The notes: a model not told the origin generated them from the sequence alone. Counted from the stretch's first letter, positions 6,829 to 15,306 are shown. The stretch is 64,000 bases of DNA from Gracilimonas tropica DSM 19535 (GCF_000375425.1 NZ_AQXG01000002.1:389712-453711), one strand, 5' to 3'. Program-made: numbers and translations.

Positions 6829-7833
6829 ATGATCTTTATCGATAACGAAGGCATCACCAAACCCCAAATTAACCTGGCGCTGGAAGAATATGCGCTGCGG
6901 AATTTTGGAGAATCGGACGATTATTTGCTTTTCTATATCAATGAACCTTCCATTATCATCGGACGAAACCAGAATACACTGGAGGAGATCAATGATGAGT
7001 ACGTGCGGGAAAACGGCATTCATGTAGTACGGCGTATGTCGGGAGGTGGTGCCGTTTATCATGATCTGGGAAATCTGAATTTCAGTTTCATCACTAAGTA
7101 CAAAAAAGAGAATCTGAATAATTTCCTGAAGTTCAATGAGCCGGTCATTAGAATTCTGAAAGAAATGGGAGTTCCGGCAAAAATGAGTGGTCGAAATGAC
7201 ATTCTCGCCAACGACAAAAAGATCTCCGGAAATGCGCAATTTTCCACCGGTAAGCGGATGTTCTCTCACGGCACCCTCCTCTTTAACAGTGACCTTGGTG
7301 AAGTTGCCAACGCGCTAAATGTGAAAATGAGCAAGATTCAATCCAAAGGACATAAATCGGTTCGTAGCCGGGTGGCCAATATCATCGAATATCTGGATGA
7401 CAAGAATATGGAGCTGGCCGATTTCCGCGAAAGAATACTGGATGGATTATACCAGGATCGGGAATCGTTCGACATCTACCGACTCACCGATACCGAATGG
7501 AAAGAAGTTCACGAGCTTAAGGAAGAAAAATATGGCAACTGGGACTGGAATTACGGGAAGTCACCCAAGTTCAACATACAGCGCAGCAAGCGATTTCCGG
7601 TGGGTGAAATTGACCTGCGACTTGACGTGCAAAAAGGGCACATCCAAAACCTGAAGATCTACGGAGATTTCTTTGGGAAAGAGTCAGTTCACGAAGTGGA
7701 AGATCTGTTGCAAGGTATACGATATGAACCGGCAGACATCGCAGGATCTCTGGAGAAAGTGGATGTGACGGAATATTTCGGAAACATCGAGAAGCAGGAG
7801 TTTTTGGAATTGCTATATGGGGAGGATAGTTAG
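6829..7833 (+). CDS. lplA: Lipoate-protein ligase A
   Basis: A cytoplasmic enzyme of 334 residues, close to the usual 337, that activates lipoate with ATP and attaches it to lipoyl domains of 2-oxoacid dehydrogenases and GcvH. Motifs visible: IIIGRNQNTLEEIN, RRMSGGGAVYHDLGN (substrate-binding glycine loop) and DILANDKKISGNAQF with the conserved lysine. The C-terminal accessory domain (about 250-334) is present, so the enzyme should be able to use free lipoate. It ends 123 bases from the convergent SDR gene. Confidence 0.93.
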   Translation: MIFIDNEGITKPQINLALEEYALRNFGESDDYLLFYINEPSIIIGRNQNTLEEINDEYVRENGIHVVRRMSGGGAVYHDLGNLNFSFITKYKKENLNNFLKFNEPVIRILKEMGVPAKMSGRNDILANDKKISGNAQFSTGKRMFSHGTLLFNSDLGEVANALNVKMSKIQSKGHKSVRSRVANIIEYLDDKNMELADFRERILDGLYQDRESFDIYRLTDTEWKEVHELKEEKYGNWDWNYGKSPKFNIQRSKRFPVGEIDLRLDVQKGHIQNLKIYGDFFGKESVHEVEDLLQGIRYEPADIAGSLEKVDVTEYFGNIEKQEFLELLYGEDS

Positions 7834-7956
7834 CCTCTACAATCGTTACAGAAAAAGTACAAATGGTATACTTATAAAATTCCTGAAATTAATCAGCGAC
7901 TATCAGCCAAAACCGCCTCATCCGTGTTCCATTCAGGTGTTCGAGCTAAGTAAGAA

Positions 7957-8706
7957 TCAGCGGGCTAAATATCCGCCATCTACCGCGTAGTAATTTCCGG
8001 TTACAAAGGAGGATTTATCGGAGGCCAGCCAAAGTATCAGTTCCGCTACTTCGTTGGATTCTCCCAATCGCTTCATAGGATGAAGTCCTTTGATGTACTC
8101 CAGCGTTTCATCATCCAAAGCGCTCAAAAGTGGCGTTTTGATGTAGCCCGGTCCCACCGAATTCACCCGAACTCCTTCTTCGGCATACTCAATGGCCGCC
8201 GTTTTGGTGAAGCCAACCACGCCATGCTTGGCAGCCACATAGGCCGGCGAGTTCGCAGTTCCAACCTGACCCAGAATAGAGGCAATGTTCACAATACTTC
8301 CCCCTCCGGCTTTAATTATTTCAGGAATTTGAAACTTGGTTCCGTAGAAAACCCCACTGAGATTGATGTCGATCACTTGCTTCCATCCATCAATAGGATA
8401 GTCTGCCGTTTTAGCCAGTGGCCCGCCAATTCCGGCATTATTTACCGCAATGTGAAGTGCTCCGAATTCCTTCACGGTTTTTTTGACCAGATTTTTATTG
8501 TCATCGGGACTTGAAGTATCCGCCTTCACAAAAATAACTTCTCCTCCGGCTTTTTTAATGCCTTCTACTACCTTTTTGCCATTTTCTTCATCCACATCAG
8601 AGACTACGACTTTTGCCCCTTCTTTGGCGAATAGTTTGGCCGTAGCTTCACCAATTCCTTTTGCAGCTCCTGTAATTATGGCCACTTTTCCATTTAATGA
8701 TCCCAT
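7957..8706 (-). CDS. Short-chain dehydrogenase/reductase
   Basis: A classical SDR of 249 residues. The TGAAKGIGEATA cofactor loop is at 12-23, NNAG is near 89-92, and the catalytic Ser, Tyr and Lys lie in IASILGQVGTANSPAYVAAKHG. The aspartate after the second strand (VVVSDVDEENGKK) favours NAD over NADP. The VGPGYIKTPL and TGNYYAVDGG tail is family-typical. Substrate is unknown; it resembles glucose 1-dehydrogenase or 3-oxoacyl reductase types. A clear AGGAGGAGAT ribosome site precedes the start. It is convergent with lplA and divergent from the copper operon. Confidence 0.88.
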   Translation of the reverse strand: MGSLNGKVAIITGAAKGIGEATAKLFAKEGAKVVVSDVDEENGKKVVEGIKKAGGEVIFVKADTSSPDDNKNLVKKTVKEFGALHIAVNNAGIGGPLAKTADYPIDGWKQVIDINLSGVFYGTKFQIPEIIKAGGGSIVNIASILGQVGTANSPAYVAAKHGVVGFTKTAAIEYAEEGVRVNSVGPGYIKTPLLSALDDETLEYIKGLHPMKRLGESNEVAELILWLASDKSSFVTGNYYAVDGGYLAR

Positions 8707-8885
8707 GGTATCTCCTCCTTTATTTTTATCTATAGTTACCCTTCATTTGTGAATTCTTTTTGAAGCAAATATAAAAAGTTGTTTGAGCTTATTATTTAAT
8801 GATAGTGCTTTGTATTTTTATTTGGTGTAGGAACATCTTGCATCTTCACGATTTCTTTACTTGATTAAGTTATATTTAAAGACCT

Positions 8886-9338
8886 ATGAGTCTTAAAAGT
8901 ACATATCACCGTATTATTTCAAGCTTCACTGCCGCCGTGATGTTGTGGAATATTGTAGGATGGTTGGGTTTTGGACTCATCTTGGATCATTCCCATAAAC
9001 ACGGGGAAGCAAATCATTGTGAAGTCACGTTCTGTTATTGCGAAATTGGGGAAGGAGAAACCATTTGCACCTGTCATCATGGGGATATGAACGAGCACGG
9101 TCAACACAGTGATGATCACGGTTCCAGGGAGAAAAATGATTTTTGCTATTATTCTGCTTCTGATGCAGATGCAAACACTGCATCTCAAGCCCTGATCGTG
9201 ATTGCTAAATTCAATGCATTATATCTGGATTCAGATCATTTAGATCGGCCAACCGACTCAAGGGAGTTTGATGCAGGCCCTATTACCAATAAATTACCCG
9301 GGGTGATTCCCGATCTCCTCCGCCCACCCAGGATTTAG
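8886..9338 (+). CDS. His/Cys-rich exported or membrane-anchored protein
   Basis: A 150-residue protein with one N-terminal hydrophobic segment (about 12-33) that would place the rest outside the cytoplasm. Residues 34-82 are rich in metal ligands: DHSHKHGEANHC, CYCEIGEG, CTCHHGDMNEHGQHSDDHG. I do not recognise a family. It is followed on the same strand by a Met-rich lipoprotein and an OprC-like TonB receptor, so a periplasmic copper-binding role is a reasonable inference. Spacing to the next start is 89 bases. Confidence 0.65.
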   Translation: MSLKSTYHRIISSFTAAVMLWNIVGWLGFGLILDHSHKHGEANHCEVTFCYCEIGEGETICTCHHGDMNEHGQHSDDHGSREKNDFCYYSASDADANTASQALIVIAKFNALYLDSDHLDRPTDSREFDAGPITNKLPGVIPDLLRPPRI

Positions 9339-9427
9339 TTTTGTTTGTCCCTTCTTACTAATCACGGATTCACGAATTGTGGATTCGCTCTATCCTTTTT
9401 CAAACGAAACTAAACAAGGTATTTATT

Positions 9428-10234
9428 ATGAATATGCTCAAAGTATGTGGCCGTATTGCGGCTATAGCAGCTTTGGTGTTCACTGCCGTTTCTTGCAACA
9501 CCACCAACGATTCTAATCCAAAATTAGACCTCATCCCTATCAACTCGGTAACGGTTGATGGCTACACCATTTCGCTGGAATCAGTCAAAGAACTCGAGAC
9601 CGGATCCAATGATCTTTTTTGGAAGATCGAGCAAGATGGAGAGATCATGACTCCCCAATCTGTATCTATAAATCCCATAATGGACATGGGCGACATGATG
9701 CATTCGACTCCGTACAATCAACCCGAAAAAGCGAAAGAAGATGATCGCTACTTTAAAAACATGGCGGTCTTCATTATGCCGGGCGGAATGATGGGAAGCT
9801 GGTCGATCAGTTTTGAGATCACCTTACAAAATGATGAAGTCATCTCGGGAGAAATGCCCATTGAAGTGGCTTCTTCGTGGCGACTCACAAGCGTTCGCGA
9901 TGATAATGACAACATCTATTTCATAACATGGCATGCGCCAAAAACGCCCGTTGTGGGAGGAAATGACCTGACTTTCATGGTTCACACCAGAGAATCCATG
10001 ATGAATTTCCCTGCGGTTGAAGACCTGGAAATGGAAATTTATCCGTACATGGATATGGGCGGTGGAAGTGGTCACTCTACGGATTTCACCAATCCCAAGG
10101 CTTCCGGTGATGGTCTTTACGAAGGCTCCATCAACTATAGTATGAGTGGCACCTGGACGACTTCTGTAAACCTGATCGCGGAAAATGACACCCTTCCGGA
10201 AGTGGTGTTTGAATATAGCGTTCGCGCTGAATAA
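9428..10234 (+). CDS. Met-rich lipoprotein with two YtkA/FixH-like domains
   Basis: A 268-residue predicted lipoprotein; the signal ends at TAVSC (Cys23). The ATG at 9428 is preferred over an in-frame ATG 51 bases upstream because it gives a clean signal sequence. The mature part shows two similar beta domains, about 40-150 and 155-268, each with a metal-ligand patch: MDMGDMMHS in the first, MDMGGGSGHS in the second. YtkA-like domains bind or deliver copper in several systems. Its position just before a CxxxM-bearing TonB receptor suggests it accepts copper in the periplasm. Domain naming is by pattern and could be refined. Confidence 0.65.
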   Translation: MNMLKVCGRIAAIAALVFTAVSCNTTNDSNPKLDLIPINSVTVDGYTISLESVKELETGSNDLFWKIEQDGEIMTPQSVSINPIMDMGDMMHSTPYNQPEKAKEDDRYFKNMAVFIMPGGMMGSWSISFEITLQNDEVISGEMPIEVASSWRLTSVRDDNDNIYFITWHAPKTPVVGGNDLTFMVHTRESMMNFPAVEDLEMEIYPYMDMGGGSGHSTDFTNPKASGDGLYEGSINYSMSGTWTTSVNLIAENDTLPEVVFEYSVRAE

Positions 10235-10246
10235 TTAATTCAAATT

Positions 10247-10352
10247 CAAAGAACCTGCGAGCGTCCCAAGACCTCGCAGCGTTCGATGTTTATTTATAGA
10301 GACCAAAATTCGTAACGCTCGCAGTTCTTTGAGACGCTGTGAGATTGGTCTC
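10247..10352. repeat. Nested inverted repeats before the copper receptor gene
   Basis: The arm CAAAGAACCTGCGAGCGT at 10247-10264 pairs with ACGCTCGCAGTTCTTTG at 10315-10331 with one bulge. A second pair, GAGACCAA (10299-10306) and TTGGTCTC (10345-10352), interlocks with it, so both cannot form at once. It could be a dispersed palindromic element or an RNA switch affecting receptor expression; there is no T-run to make a plain terminator. Confidence 0.6.
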
Positions 10353-10370
10353 TCTGCAAAAATTGAGATT

Positions 10371-12587
10371 ATGAAGAAACTAATTTATTTCATCGCTTTT
10401 ATTATTTGGGCTGAGCCGATGCTTGCCCAGGAAATTTCTATCCAGGTACTGGATCGGGCTACCCAGCAGCCTGTCGTTCAGGCTCACGTTAAAGATCACT
10501 CAGAAAAAGTACTTACTGTGACGGATGCAGATGGTTATTTCACTATCGATCCAGAACAAAATCCGCATGTGTTTATCTCTGCTGTAGGCTTTTCGACCAT
10601 AGAAATTCACCTGAATTCAGATACAAAGATAGTCTACCTGAATCCACAAGTGTTCCGGGATAAAACCGAGCTTATAGTGGTTGCAAATCCTGAGGGACAA
10701 GAGAATGTGCATGCCTATCATCAGCGAAGTTCTACGCAGAATATGGATCAGTTTCTGGATAACATTGACGGAATCTCCACCAACAAACGCGGTGCCTTTG
10801 CCTGGGAACCGGTCATACGCGGACAAAGTGATCAGCGCATGAATCTGACCATCGATGGAATGCAGGTTTTTAAAGCCTGTGTAGATAAGATGGACCCGAT
10901 CACTTCTTATGTGGAAACAAAAAATCTCTCCAAACTGGACATCGACAAAAGTGGATCGGGCGTGGCTCAAAATGGTTCCGGTCGAAGTTCGGTGGATCTG
11001 ATCACCCAGCAGGCAGAATCAACTCCTTTCTCGATGGAAGTCAATTCTGCCTACCGCTATCCTGATCACTTTCGCACCTTTAATCTAACTGGAAACACCT
11101 CGGATGCCTCCGGAAGAAATGCCGTTCGATTTTCAGGGAGCTACAAAAAAGCTGAAGATTTTACCGCTGGGAATGACCGCATTATCAACAACACGCAGTA
11201 CGAGAAATTCAACCTGAACGTGAGCTACAAGCATACGTTTGCTTCCGAGCATTCTATCGAAGCAAACTACATCACCGATAAAGCTTATGATGTGGGCTAC
11301 CCTGCCCTGCTGATGGATGCAACCAAAGCGTTGGCCGACATCGGACAAATTCGATTCAATTTTGCTCCGTCGGATGGCAACCTTCAATTTCAGAAAATAC
11401 AATTGTATGCTAACACCATCCGGCATTGGATGGATGACGAAGACCGGGACGTAGCTAATCGGGAAGTGATGCGCGGCATGCACATGCCTATGTATGGCAC
11501 CACAACCACTTTTGGGACTCGGGTCAACGGCAGGGCTAATCTATTTGATCATTCCTTTGACTGGTTTTTGAATGGCTTTTCCTCCAATGCTTTTGGGGAT
11601 ATGGAAATGATCAGCATTTACTCGGGTATCGAGGATATGTATATCTACAACCTGGATGATGTGCAAACCCGAAACCTTGGATTGGGCCTTAAACATCAAT
11701 TCCAACTGTCGAAATCTGTATTAATGAAGGTGGAAGAGAGCCTCAATTATAAAAGTTTGGGAACTGGCAGTGACCGCTATGCCTCCTTTTTTGAAGGTGC
11801 TTATGGCAGAGAAGTGGAGACGCAGCAAAAATTCTTATTATCCGGCTCATTAAGCACATTATGGATGGTTAATGATCGCTGGAGTCTTTCCGGAAACCTG
11901 GTGTATTCCGAACGAATGGGTAACCACATGGAGCTTTTCGGACACTACGTCTATAACTACACCGATGGTTTTTTCTACGATGGAAATCCCTGGCTGGATA
12001 CCGAGCGCTCTTTCAACACAGATATTAATGTGACCTTTGAAACAGTTAAACATTCATTCACTTTCTCACTCTTCCACAAGCAATATTTCAATTACATAGA
12101 TGGAGTTCTGGCGGAGGATGTAAGCAGCATCGATTTCCAATTCAAGCGCTATGCCAATGTTGGGAATGCAACTATTTCCGGCGGTGAGTTACGTATGCTG
12201 AACAATTTTTCACATGTTTTCAGCCTGGAAAATCGTGTTTCTTATCTGTATGCACAAAATCAGACGCTGGGAGAGCCTCTGCCACTCATCTCTCCTTTAA
12301 AGGGAAACAGCATGCTCCATATCCATCACAAAAAAAACATGTGGATGGGTGAAGTAGAATGGGCTGCCGCTCAAAATCGAATCGCTGAAACAATGTCAAC
12401 TGAGGATCGGACCAATGCCTATGCCATCCTCAATGCGACCTGGGAACGAAACTGGCTGAACGGTTCGCTGACCTCAATTCTCAGCATAAATAACCTTCTC
12501 GACAATTATTATCACACGCATACCAGTATCGGTAATATTCCTGAAGCCGGGAGAAATGTAATGGTTTCGGTGAGTTATAATTTTTGA
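10371..12587 (+). CDS. TonB-dependent copper receptor, OprC-like
   Basis: An outer-membrane receptor of 738 residues from the ATG at 10371, which opens a signal peptide ending near MLAQ. Residues about 20-95 form a carboxypeptidase-regulatory-like beta domain, then the plug and a 22-strand barrel ending in Phe. In the plug, KACVDKMDP places C170 and M174 in a CxxxM arrangement. OprC of Pseudomonas binds copper through a CxxxM-HxM site; here a second candidate ligand cluster, MHMPM (370-374), lies about 200 residues later, a spacing comparable to OprC. The flanking QVF and DPxTSY context also matches OprC. Copper import is a strong inference. It is last in an operon with two putative metal-binding proteins. 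Confidence 0.85.
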   Translation: MKKLIYFIAFIIWAEPMLAQEISIQVLDRATQQPVVQAHVKDHSEKVLTVTDADGYFTIDPEQNPHVFISAVGFSTIEIHLNSDTKIVYLNPQVFRDKTELIVVANPEGQENVHAYHQRSSTQNMDQFLDNIDGISTNKRGAFAWEPVIRGQSDQRMNLTIDGMQVFKACVDKMDPITSYVETKNLSKLDIDKSGSGVAQNGSGRSSVDLITQQAESTPFSMEVNSAYRYPDHFRTFNLTGNTSDASGRNAVRFSGSYKKAEDFTAGNDRIINNTQYEKFNLNVSYKHTFASEHSIEANYITDKAYDVGYPALLMDATKALADIGQIRFNFAPSDGNLQFQKIQLYANTIRHWMDDEDRDVANREVMRGMHMPMYGTTTTFGTRVNGRANLFDHSFDWFLNGFSSNAFGDMEMISIYSGIEDMYIYNLDDVQTRNLGLGLKHQFQLSKSVLMKVEESLNYKSLGTGSDRYASFFEGAYGREVETQQKFLLSGSLSTLWMVNDRWSLSGNLVYSERMGNHMELFGHYVYNYTDGFFYDGNPWLDTERSFNTDINVTFETVKHSFTFSLFHKQYFNYIDGVLAEDVSSIDFQFKRYANVGNATISGGELRMLNNFSHVFSLENRVSYLYAQNQTLGEPLPLISPLKGNSMLHIHHKKNMWMGEVEWAAAQNRIAETMSTEDRTNAYAILNATWERNWLNGSLTSILSINNLLDNYYHTHTSIGNIPEAGRNVMVSVSYNF

Positions 12588-12930
12588 TCCTTTAAAGATT
12601 TCAACCCGTTTCAGCACACGTTCCTCTCTCTTCCCGATTCTCGGGACAGCAGAGCTGAAATCGGTTTCTCTTACCTCTTCGGCAAGCAGGCTCCGAAGAG
12701 AGATAGGTTCTTGCCTTCTCAAAAATTTGATCCTTCACAAACTAAGCCAAACTTTGACAAGAATTATGTCCCTTTGGAGCCTGCCAATCCGGTAGACCGG
12801 GGACAGAAAGAATAAGCTTGCTCATTGCTTTCGGGGAGGGCAGTCAGATGTTGTAACTTGTTATAACAACAAACATGGTTTCTCAAAATCAGTTTAATAT
12901 TGTCTTCACATTAAAAGAGTATTTATAACT
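12588..12930. other. Intergenic region with dispersed repeat, no gene
   Basis: This 343-base gap holds no convincing gene. The core is a dispersed repeat (12695-12842) also found at 53677-53847 and, inverted, at 51065-51226. The final 80 bases are AT-rich and probably contain the promoter of the small membrane protein gene that follows. Confidence 0.6.
12695..12842 (+). repeat. Dispersed intergenic repeat, copy A
   Basis: Shares AGAGAGATAGGTTCTT (12697-12712) and TGTCCCTTTGGAG (12767-12779) exactly with copy B at 53677-53847, followed by a similar GCTTGCTCATTGCTTTCGGGG tail. Order and orientation of the shared blocks are kept, so this is a real repeat family rather than chance words. Confidence 0.7.
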
Positions 12931-13185
12931 ATGAATTCAACCATTAAAACAAAACTGTTTACGAATTGGCACACCATGCGCTGGGTGGCATTATCAGTTG
13001 GGATTTTCCTGGCGGTGATGGCCATGTGGCATAAGGATATTTTTACAGGCTTTTTGAGTGCATTTTTTGTGTTTCAGGCCGTTACAAATACCGGATGTAT
13101 GGTTGCTCAGTCGTGTGGAATTCCCGGGCATAATGAGCCTGCCTCTGATCAAGAATCTGAAATTAATTACACTGAGGTTAAATAG
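12931..13185 (+). CDS. Small membrane protein upstream of thioredoxin
   Basis: An 84-residue protein with two hydrophobic segments (about 15-32 and 36-55). It resembles the small DUF2892-like membrane proteins found with rhodanese or thioredoxin genes. Two cysteines lie in TGCMVAQSCGIPG, at the membrane exit, and could be redox partners of the thioredoxin encoded 6 bases downstream. Together with the OsmC gene this is a tight three-gene operon. The exact function is unknown. Confidence 0.7.
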   Translation: MNSTIKTKLFTNWHTMRWVALSVGIFLAVMAMWHKDIFTGFLSAFFVFQAVTNTGCMVAQSCGIPGHNEPASDQESEINYTEVK

Positions 13186-13191
13186 AAGATC

Positions 13192-13515
13192 ATGGAAAAC
13201 ACAGAAACCAAGAAAAAATCATTCAACGAACTCATCAATGATGACACACCGGTACTGGTAGATTTTTATGCCGACTGGTGTGCGCCTTGCCGAATGATGC
13301 CTCCGATATTACACGAGCTCAAAAGTGCGATGGGCGATAAACTCAATATCATCAAAATTGATACCGAGCGTAATCCTGATGTAGCCATAAAATACCAGGT
13401 TCGAGGTATTCCGAATTTAATCCTTTTCCATAAAGGACAACTGCTTTGGCAACAAGCCGGTGTAGTTCGAATGCCGCAGCTTCAGCAGATCATCGAAGAA
13501 AAATTGGCGCAGTGA
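13192..13515 (+). CDS. Thioredoxin
   Basis: A cytoplasmic thioredoxin of 107 residues with the active site WCAPC at 29-33 (the canonical form is WCGPC) and the conserved cis-proline loop GIPNLILFHKG. It reduces protein disulfides. It lacks a signal peptide. It lies between a two-cysteine membrane protein and an OsmC-family peroxidase-like gene, whose start codon overlaps its stop by one base (TGATG), so the three are translationally coupled and likely act together in thiol or peroxide stress. Confidence 0.92.
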   Translation: MENTETKKKSFNELINDDTPVLVDFYADWCAPCRMMPPILHELKSAMGDKLNIIKIDTERNPDVAIKYQVRGIPNLILFHKGQLLWQQAGVVRMPQLQQIIEEKLAQ

Positions 13516-13967
13516 TGGGAGAGTTGATCAAACATAGCTACGATGTAGACCTGCACTGGAATGAAGGCCGTCTGGGCACGCTCAGGTCAGGTAAGTTGAA
13601 TGAAACCATCGAAGTGGCAACTCCGCCCGAATTCCCCGGAGGAGTGGAAGGTATTTGGAGCCCCGAGCATTTATTTGTGGCTTCGGTCAGCAGTTGTTTT
13701 ATGACCACTTTTGCCGCCATTGCCGAATACTCAAAACTCGATTTTGAAGAACTAACGGTTCCGGCTACCGGAATCATGAGTAACGAATCCGGTAAATTTG
13801 TGATGAGTGAAATTATACTCCGGCCTAAATTGGTTATCATGGACGAGGACCGAAAAGACAAAGCACTCCGGATTTTGCAGAAAGCTGAAGAAGCCTGTTT
13901 GATCACTCGCTCCATAAAAACGAAAGTAAAGCTTGAACCGAAAGTTGTGATTGGAGTAGCCGGGTAG
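13515..13967 (+). CDS. OsmC-family protein
   Basis: A 150-residue OsmC/Ohr-like protein; the ATG at 13515 is chosen because it overlaps the thioredoxin stop and begins the conserved fold. The two family cysteines are present: one in SVSSCFMTTFAAIAE and one in AEEACLITRSI. Such proteins are thiol peroxidases acting on organic hydroperoxides, usually as dimers. An upstream in-frame start exists inside the thioredoxin gene but would add residues unlike the family. Coupling to thioredoxin suggests direct reduction by it, which is an inference. Confidence 0.87.
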   Translation: MGELIKHSYDVDLHWNEGRLGTLRSGKLNETIEVATPPEFPGGVEGIWSPEHLFVASVSSCFMTTFAAIAEYSKLDFEELTVPATGIMSNESGKFVMSEIILRPKLVIMDEDRKDKALRILQKAEEACLITRSIKTKVKLEPKVVIGVAG

Positions 13968-14036
13968 TCCTTGTACGACTACTTTGAAACAGTGGTTCAG
14001 GAATACAGAACGAAAAAATATTTGTAATGAGAAAAA

Positions 14037-14056
14037 CACCTCCCTTGAGGGAGGTG
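14037..14056. repeat. Perfect 9-bp palindrome in spacer
   Basis: CACCTCCCT and AGGGAGGTG flank two bases. There is no following T-run, so it is more likely a dispersed palindromic unit than a terminator. The rest of the spacer 13968-14174 shows nothing else clear. Confidence 0.5.
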
Positions 14057-14174
14057 CCGATCCCGAGGGAAGATTATCCATTGTTTGTAATACATTGAAA
14101 TTTGAACTCTACTTCCAATTTTACTTTACGACAACAAAGCAAGAAAAAATCCAAAATCATCAATCAAAAATCCT

Positions 14175-14561
14175 ATGTCTTACCATTTTAGCAAATTTGT
14201 AGATCTTGGCTTTGATGAAGCCATCGAAAAAACCATCGCCGAACTGAAAGAAGAAGGATTTGGTGTGCTCACCGAAATCGACATCAAAGAAACCCTAAAG
14301 AAAAAGCTGGATGTGGATTTCCGTAAATATCGTATCCTTGGGGCTTGCAATCCTCCGAATGCATACAAAGCCTTACAAGCTGAAGGCCATATTGGACTGA
14401 TGCTCCCTTGTAATGTGATCGTTCAGGAACATGAAAATGGCAAGGTAGAAATATCTGCCGTTGATCCGGTTGCTTCCATGCAGGCCATCGAAAATAAGGA
14501 GTTGGGCGAAGTAGCTGACACGGTTCGGGGAATGCTGAAGAATGTGATCGATCGGCTTTAA
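14175..14561 (+). CDS. DUF302 domain protein
   Basis: A 128-residue cytoplasmic protein with a full DUF302 domain. The GFGVLTEIDIKETLKKKL start, the RILGACNPPNAYKAL motif with its conserved cysteine, and LPCNVIVQE with a second cysteine are all typical. The family binds small ligands or metals; its function is not established. It often occurs with copper, thioredoxin or respiratory genes, consistent with this neighbourhood. It is monocistronic by spacing. Confidence 0.88.
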   Translation: MSYHFSKFVDLGFDEAIEKTIAELKEEGFGVLTEIDIKETLKKKLDVDFRKYRILGACNPPNAYKALQAEGHIGLMLPCNVIVQEHENGKVEISAVDPVASMQAIENKELGEVADTVRGMLKNVIDRL

Positions 14562-14639
14562 TTCCAACCACTGACGTTTTTTCGAACCAGTTTGTCATAT
14601 TGTAATTCCAATTGAAAAAAATGACAGACGAGATTTTAT

Positions 14640-14668
14640 ATATCAAATTCTGGCACAGTATTTGATAT
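14640..14668 (+). promoter_or_regulatory. Inverted repeat with sigma-54-like element upstream of hsp20
   Basis: ATATCAAAT (14640-14648) and ATTTGATAT (14660-14668) are perfect inverted repeats 11 bases apart. Between and across them runs TGGCACAGTATTTGA, matching the -24 TGGCAC and -12 TTGC elements at correct spacing except for the last base. It lies about 90 bases before the Hsp20 start. A sigma-54 activator is encoded at 20197. Overlap of both signals may be chance; untested. Confidence 0.4.
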
Positions 14669-14755
14669 TAACTCTATGTCAACCTTCGTGTTGATCTGGG
14701 TTCAACCCGTTGATCTTTAAATAACCACAAAACTATTTAAAAGGAGGAAAAACCT

Positions 14756-15214
14756 ATGTTAATGCGAACAAAAACAAATACCCCTACTATTTGGAATGAA
14801 GACAGAACCGTTTCACCTCTTAAAATTTCCCATTGGATTGATGAGGTTTTTGAAGATGCGTTGAACTGGCCTCGAGAGAGTAATTCTTCTTTCGTTCCGG
14901 AGTTGAATGTGTATGAAACGGATACCGCGTTTGAGGTCTCGGCAGCACTTCCGGGAATGAATAAAGACGACATCGAGATCAGCTTCAATTCCGGTGTTCT
15001 CAACATCAGCGGCGAGCGAAAGATGAATAAAGAAGAAAACGGCCGCCGTTATCACCGTATCGAAAGCCGTTTTGGCAAATTCAGCCGATCTCTTCCACTC
15101 CCGGGCGATTTAGTAGATCAGGATAAGATCACTGCGAATTATGAGAATGGCGTGCTTAACGTCACAATTCCTAAAGTGAAAGACAAGGCTGCCAAAAAAA
15201 TTAAGATAAGCTGA
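14756..15214 (+). CDS. Hsp20/alpha-crystallin small heat-shock protein
   Basis: An ATP-independent chaperone of 152 residues that holds unfolded proteins. The alpha-crystallin domain spans about 40-150, with LNVYETDTAFEVSAALPGM, then SGVLNISGER, then the A-x-x-x-N-G-V-L motif (ANYENGVLNV), and a C-terminal KKIKIS tail. A strong ribosome site, AAGGAGG, precedes the start. It is transcribed alone and ends at a perfect hairpin terminator. The upstream region holds a notable inverted repeat that may be the heat- or stress-response control site. Confidence 0.93.
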   Translation: MLMRTKTNTPTIWNEDRTVSPLKISHWIDEVFEDALNWPRESNSSFVPELNVYETDTAFEVSAALPGMNKDDIEISFNSGVLNISGERKMNKEENGRRYHRIESRFGKFSRSLPLPGDLVDQDKITANYENGVLNVTIPKVKDKAAKKIKIS

Positions 15215-15241
15215 ACTCAAAAATAGCTTACAGCCATTATT

Positions 15242-15273
15242 AAAAAGCCGCGGAGATAACTTCGCGGCTTTTT
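15242..15273 (+). terminator. Terminator after hsp20
   Basis: A perfect 11-bp stem, AAAAAGCCGCG and CGCGGCTTTTT, with a 10-base loop. The A-run before and T-run after the GC core let it work in both directions, serving hsp20 and the convergent secreted-protein gene. Confidence 0.9.
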
Positions 15274-15306
15274 ACATTATCCTATCGTTAGCTAAGAAAT
15301 GCTTCT

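Noticed and set aside
13446..13514. Longer start for the OsmC gene inside the thioredoxin gene
   Set aside because: The extra residues (serine/alanine rich, other-frame translation of thioredoxin) are unlike the family; the ATG overlapping the thioredoxin stop fits better.
14037..14056. Terminator after OsmC
   Set aside because: The palindrome has no following T-run on either strand.
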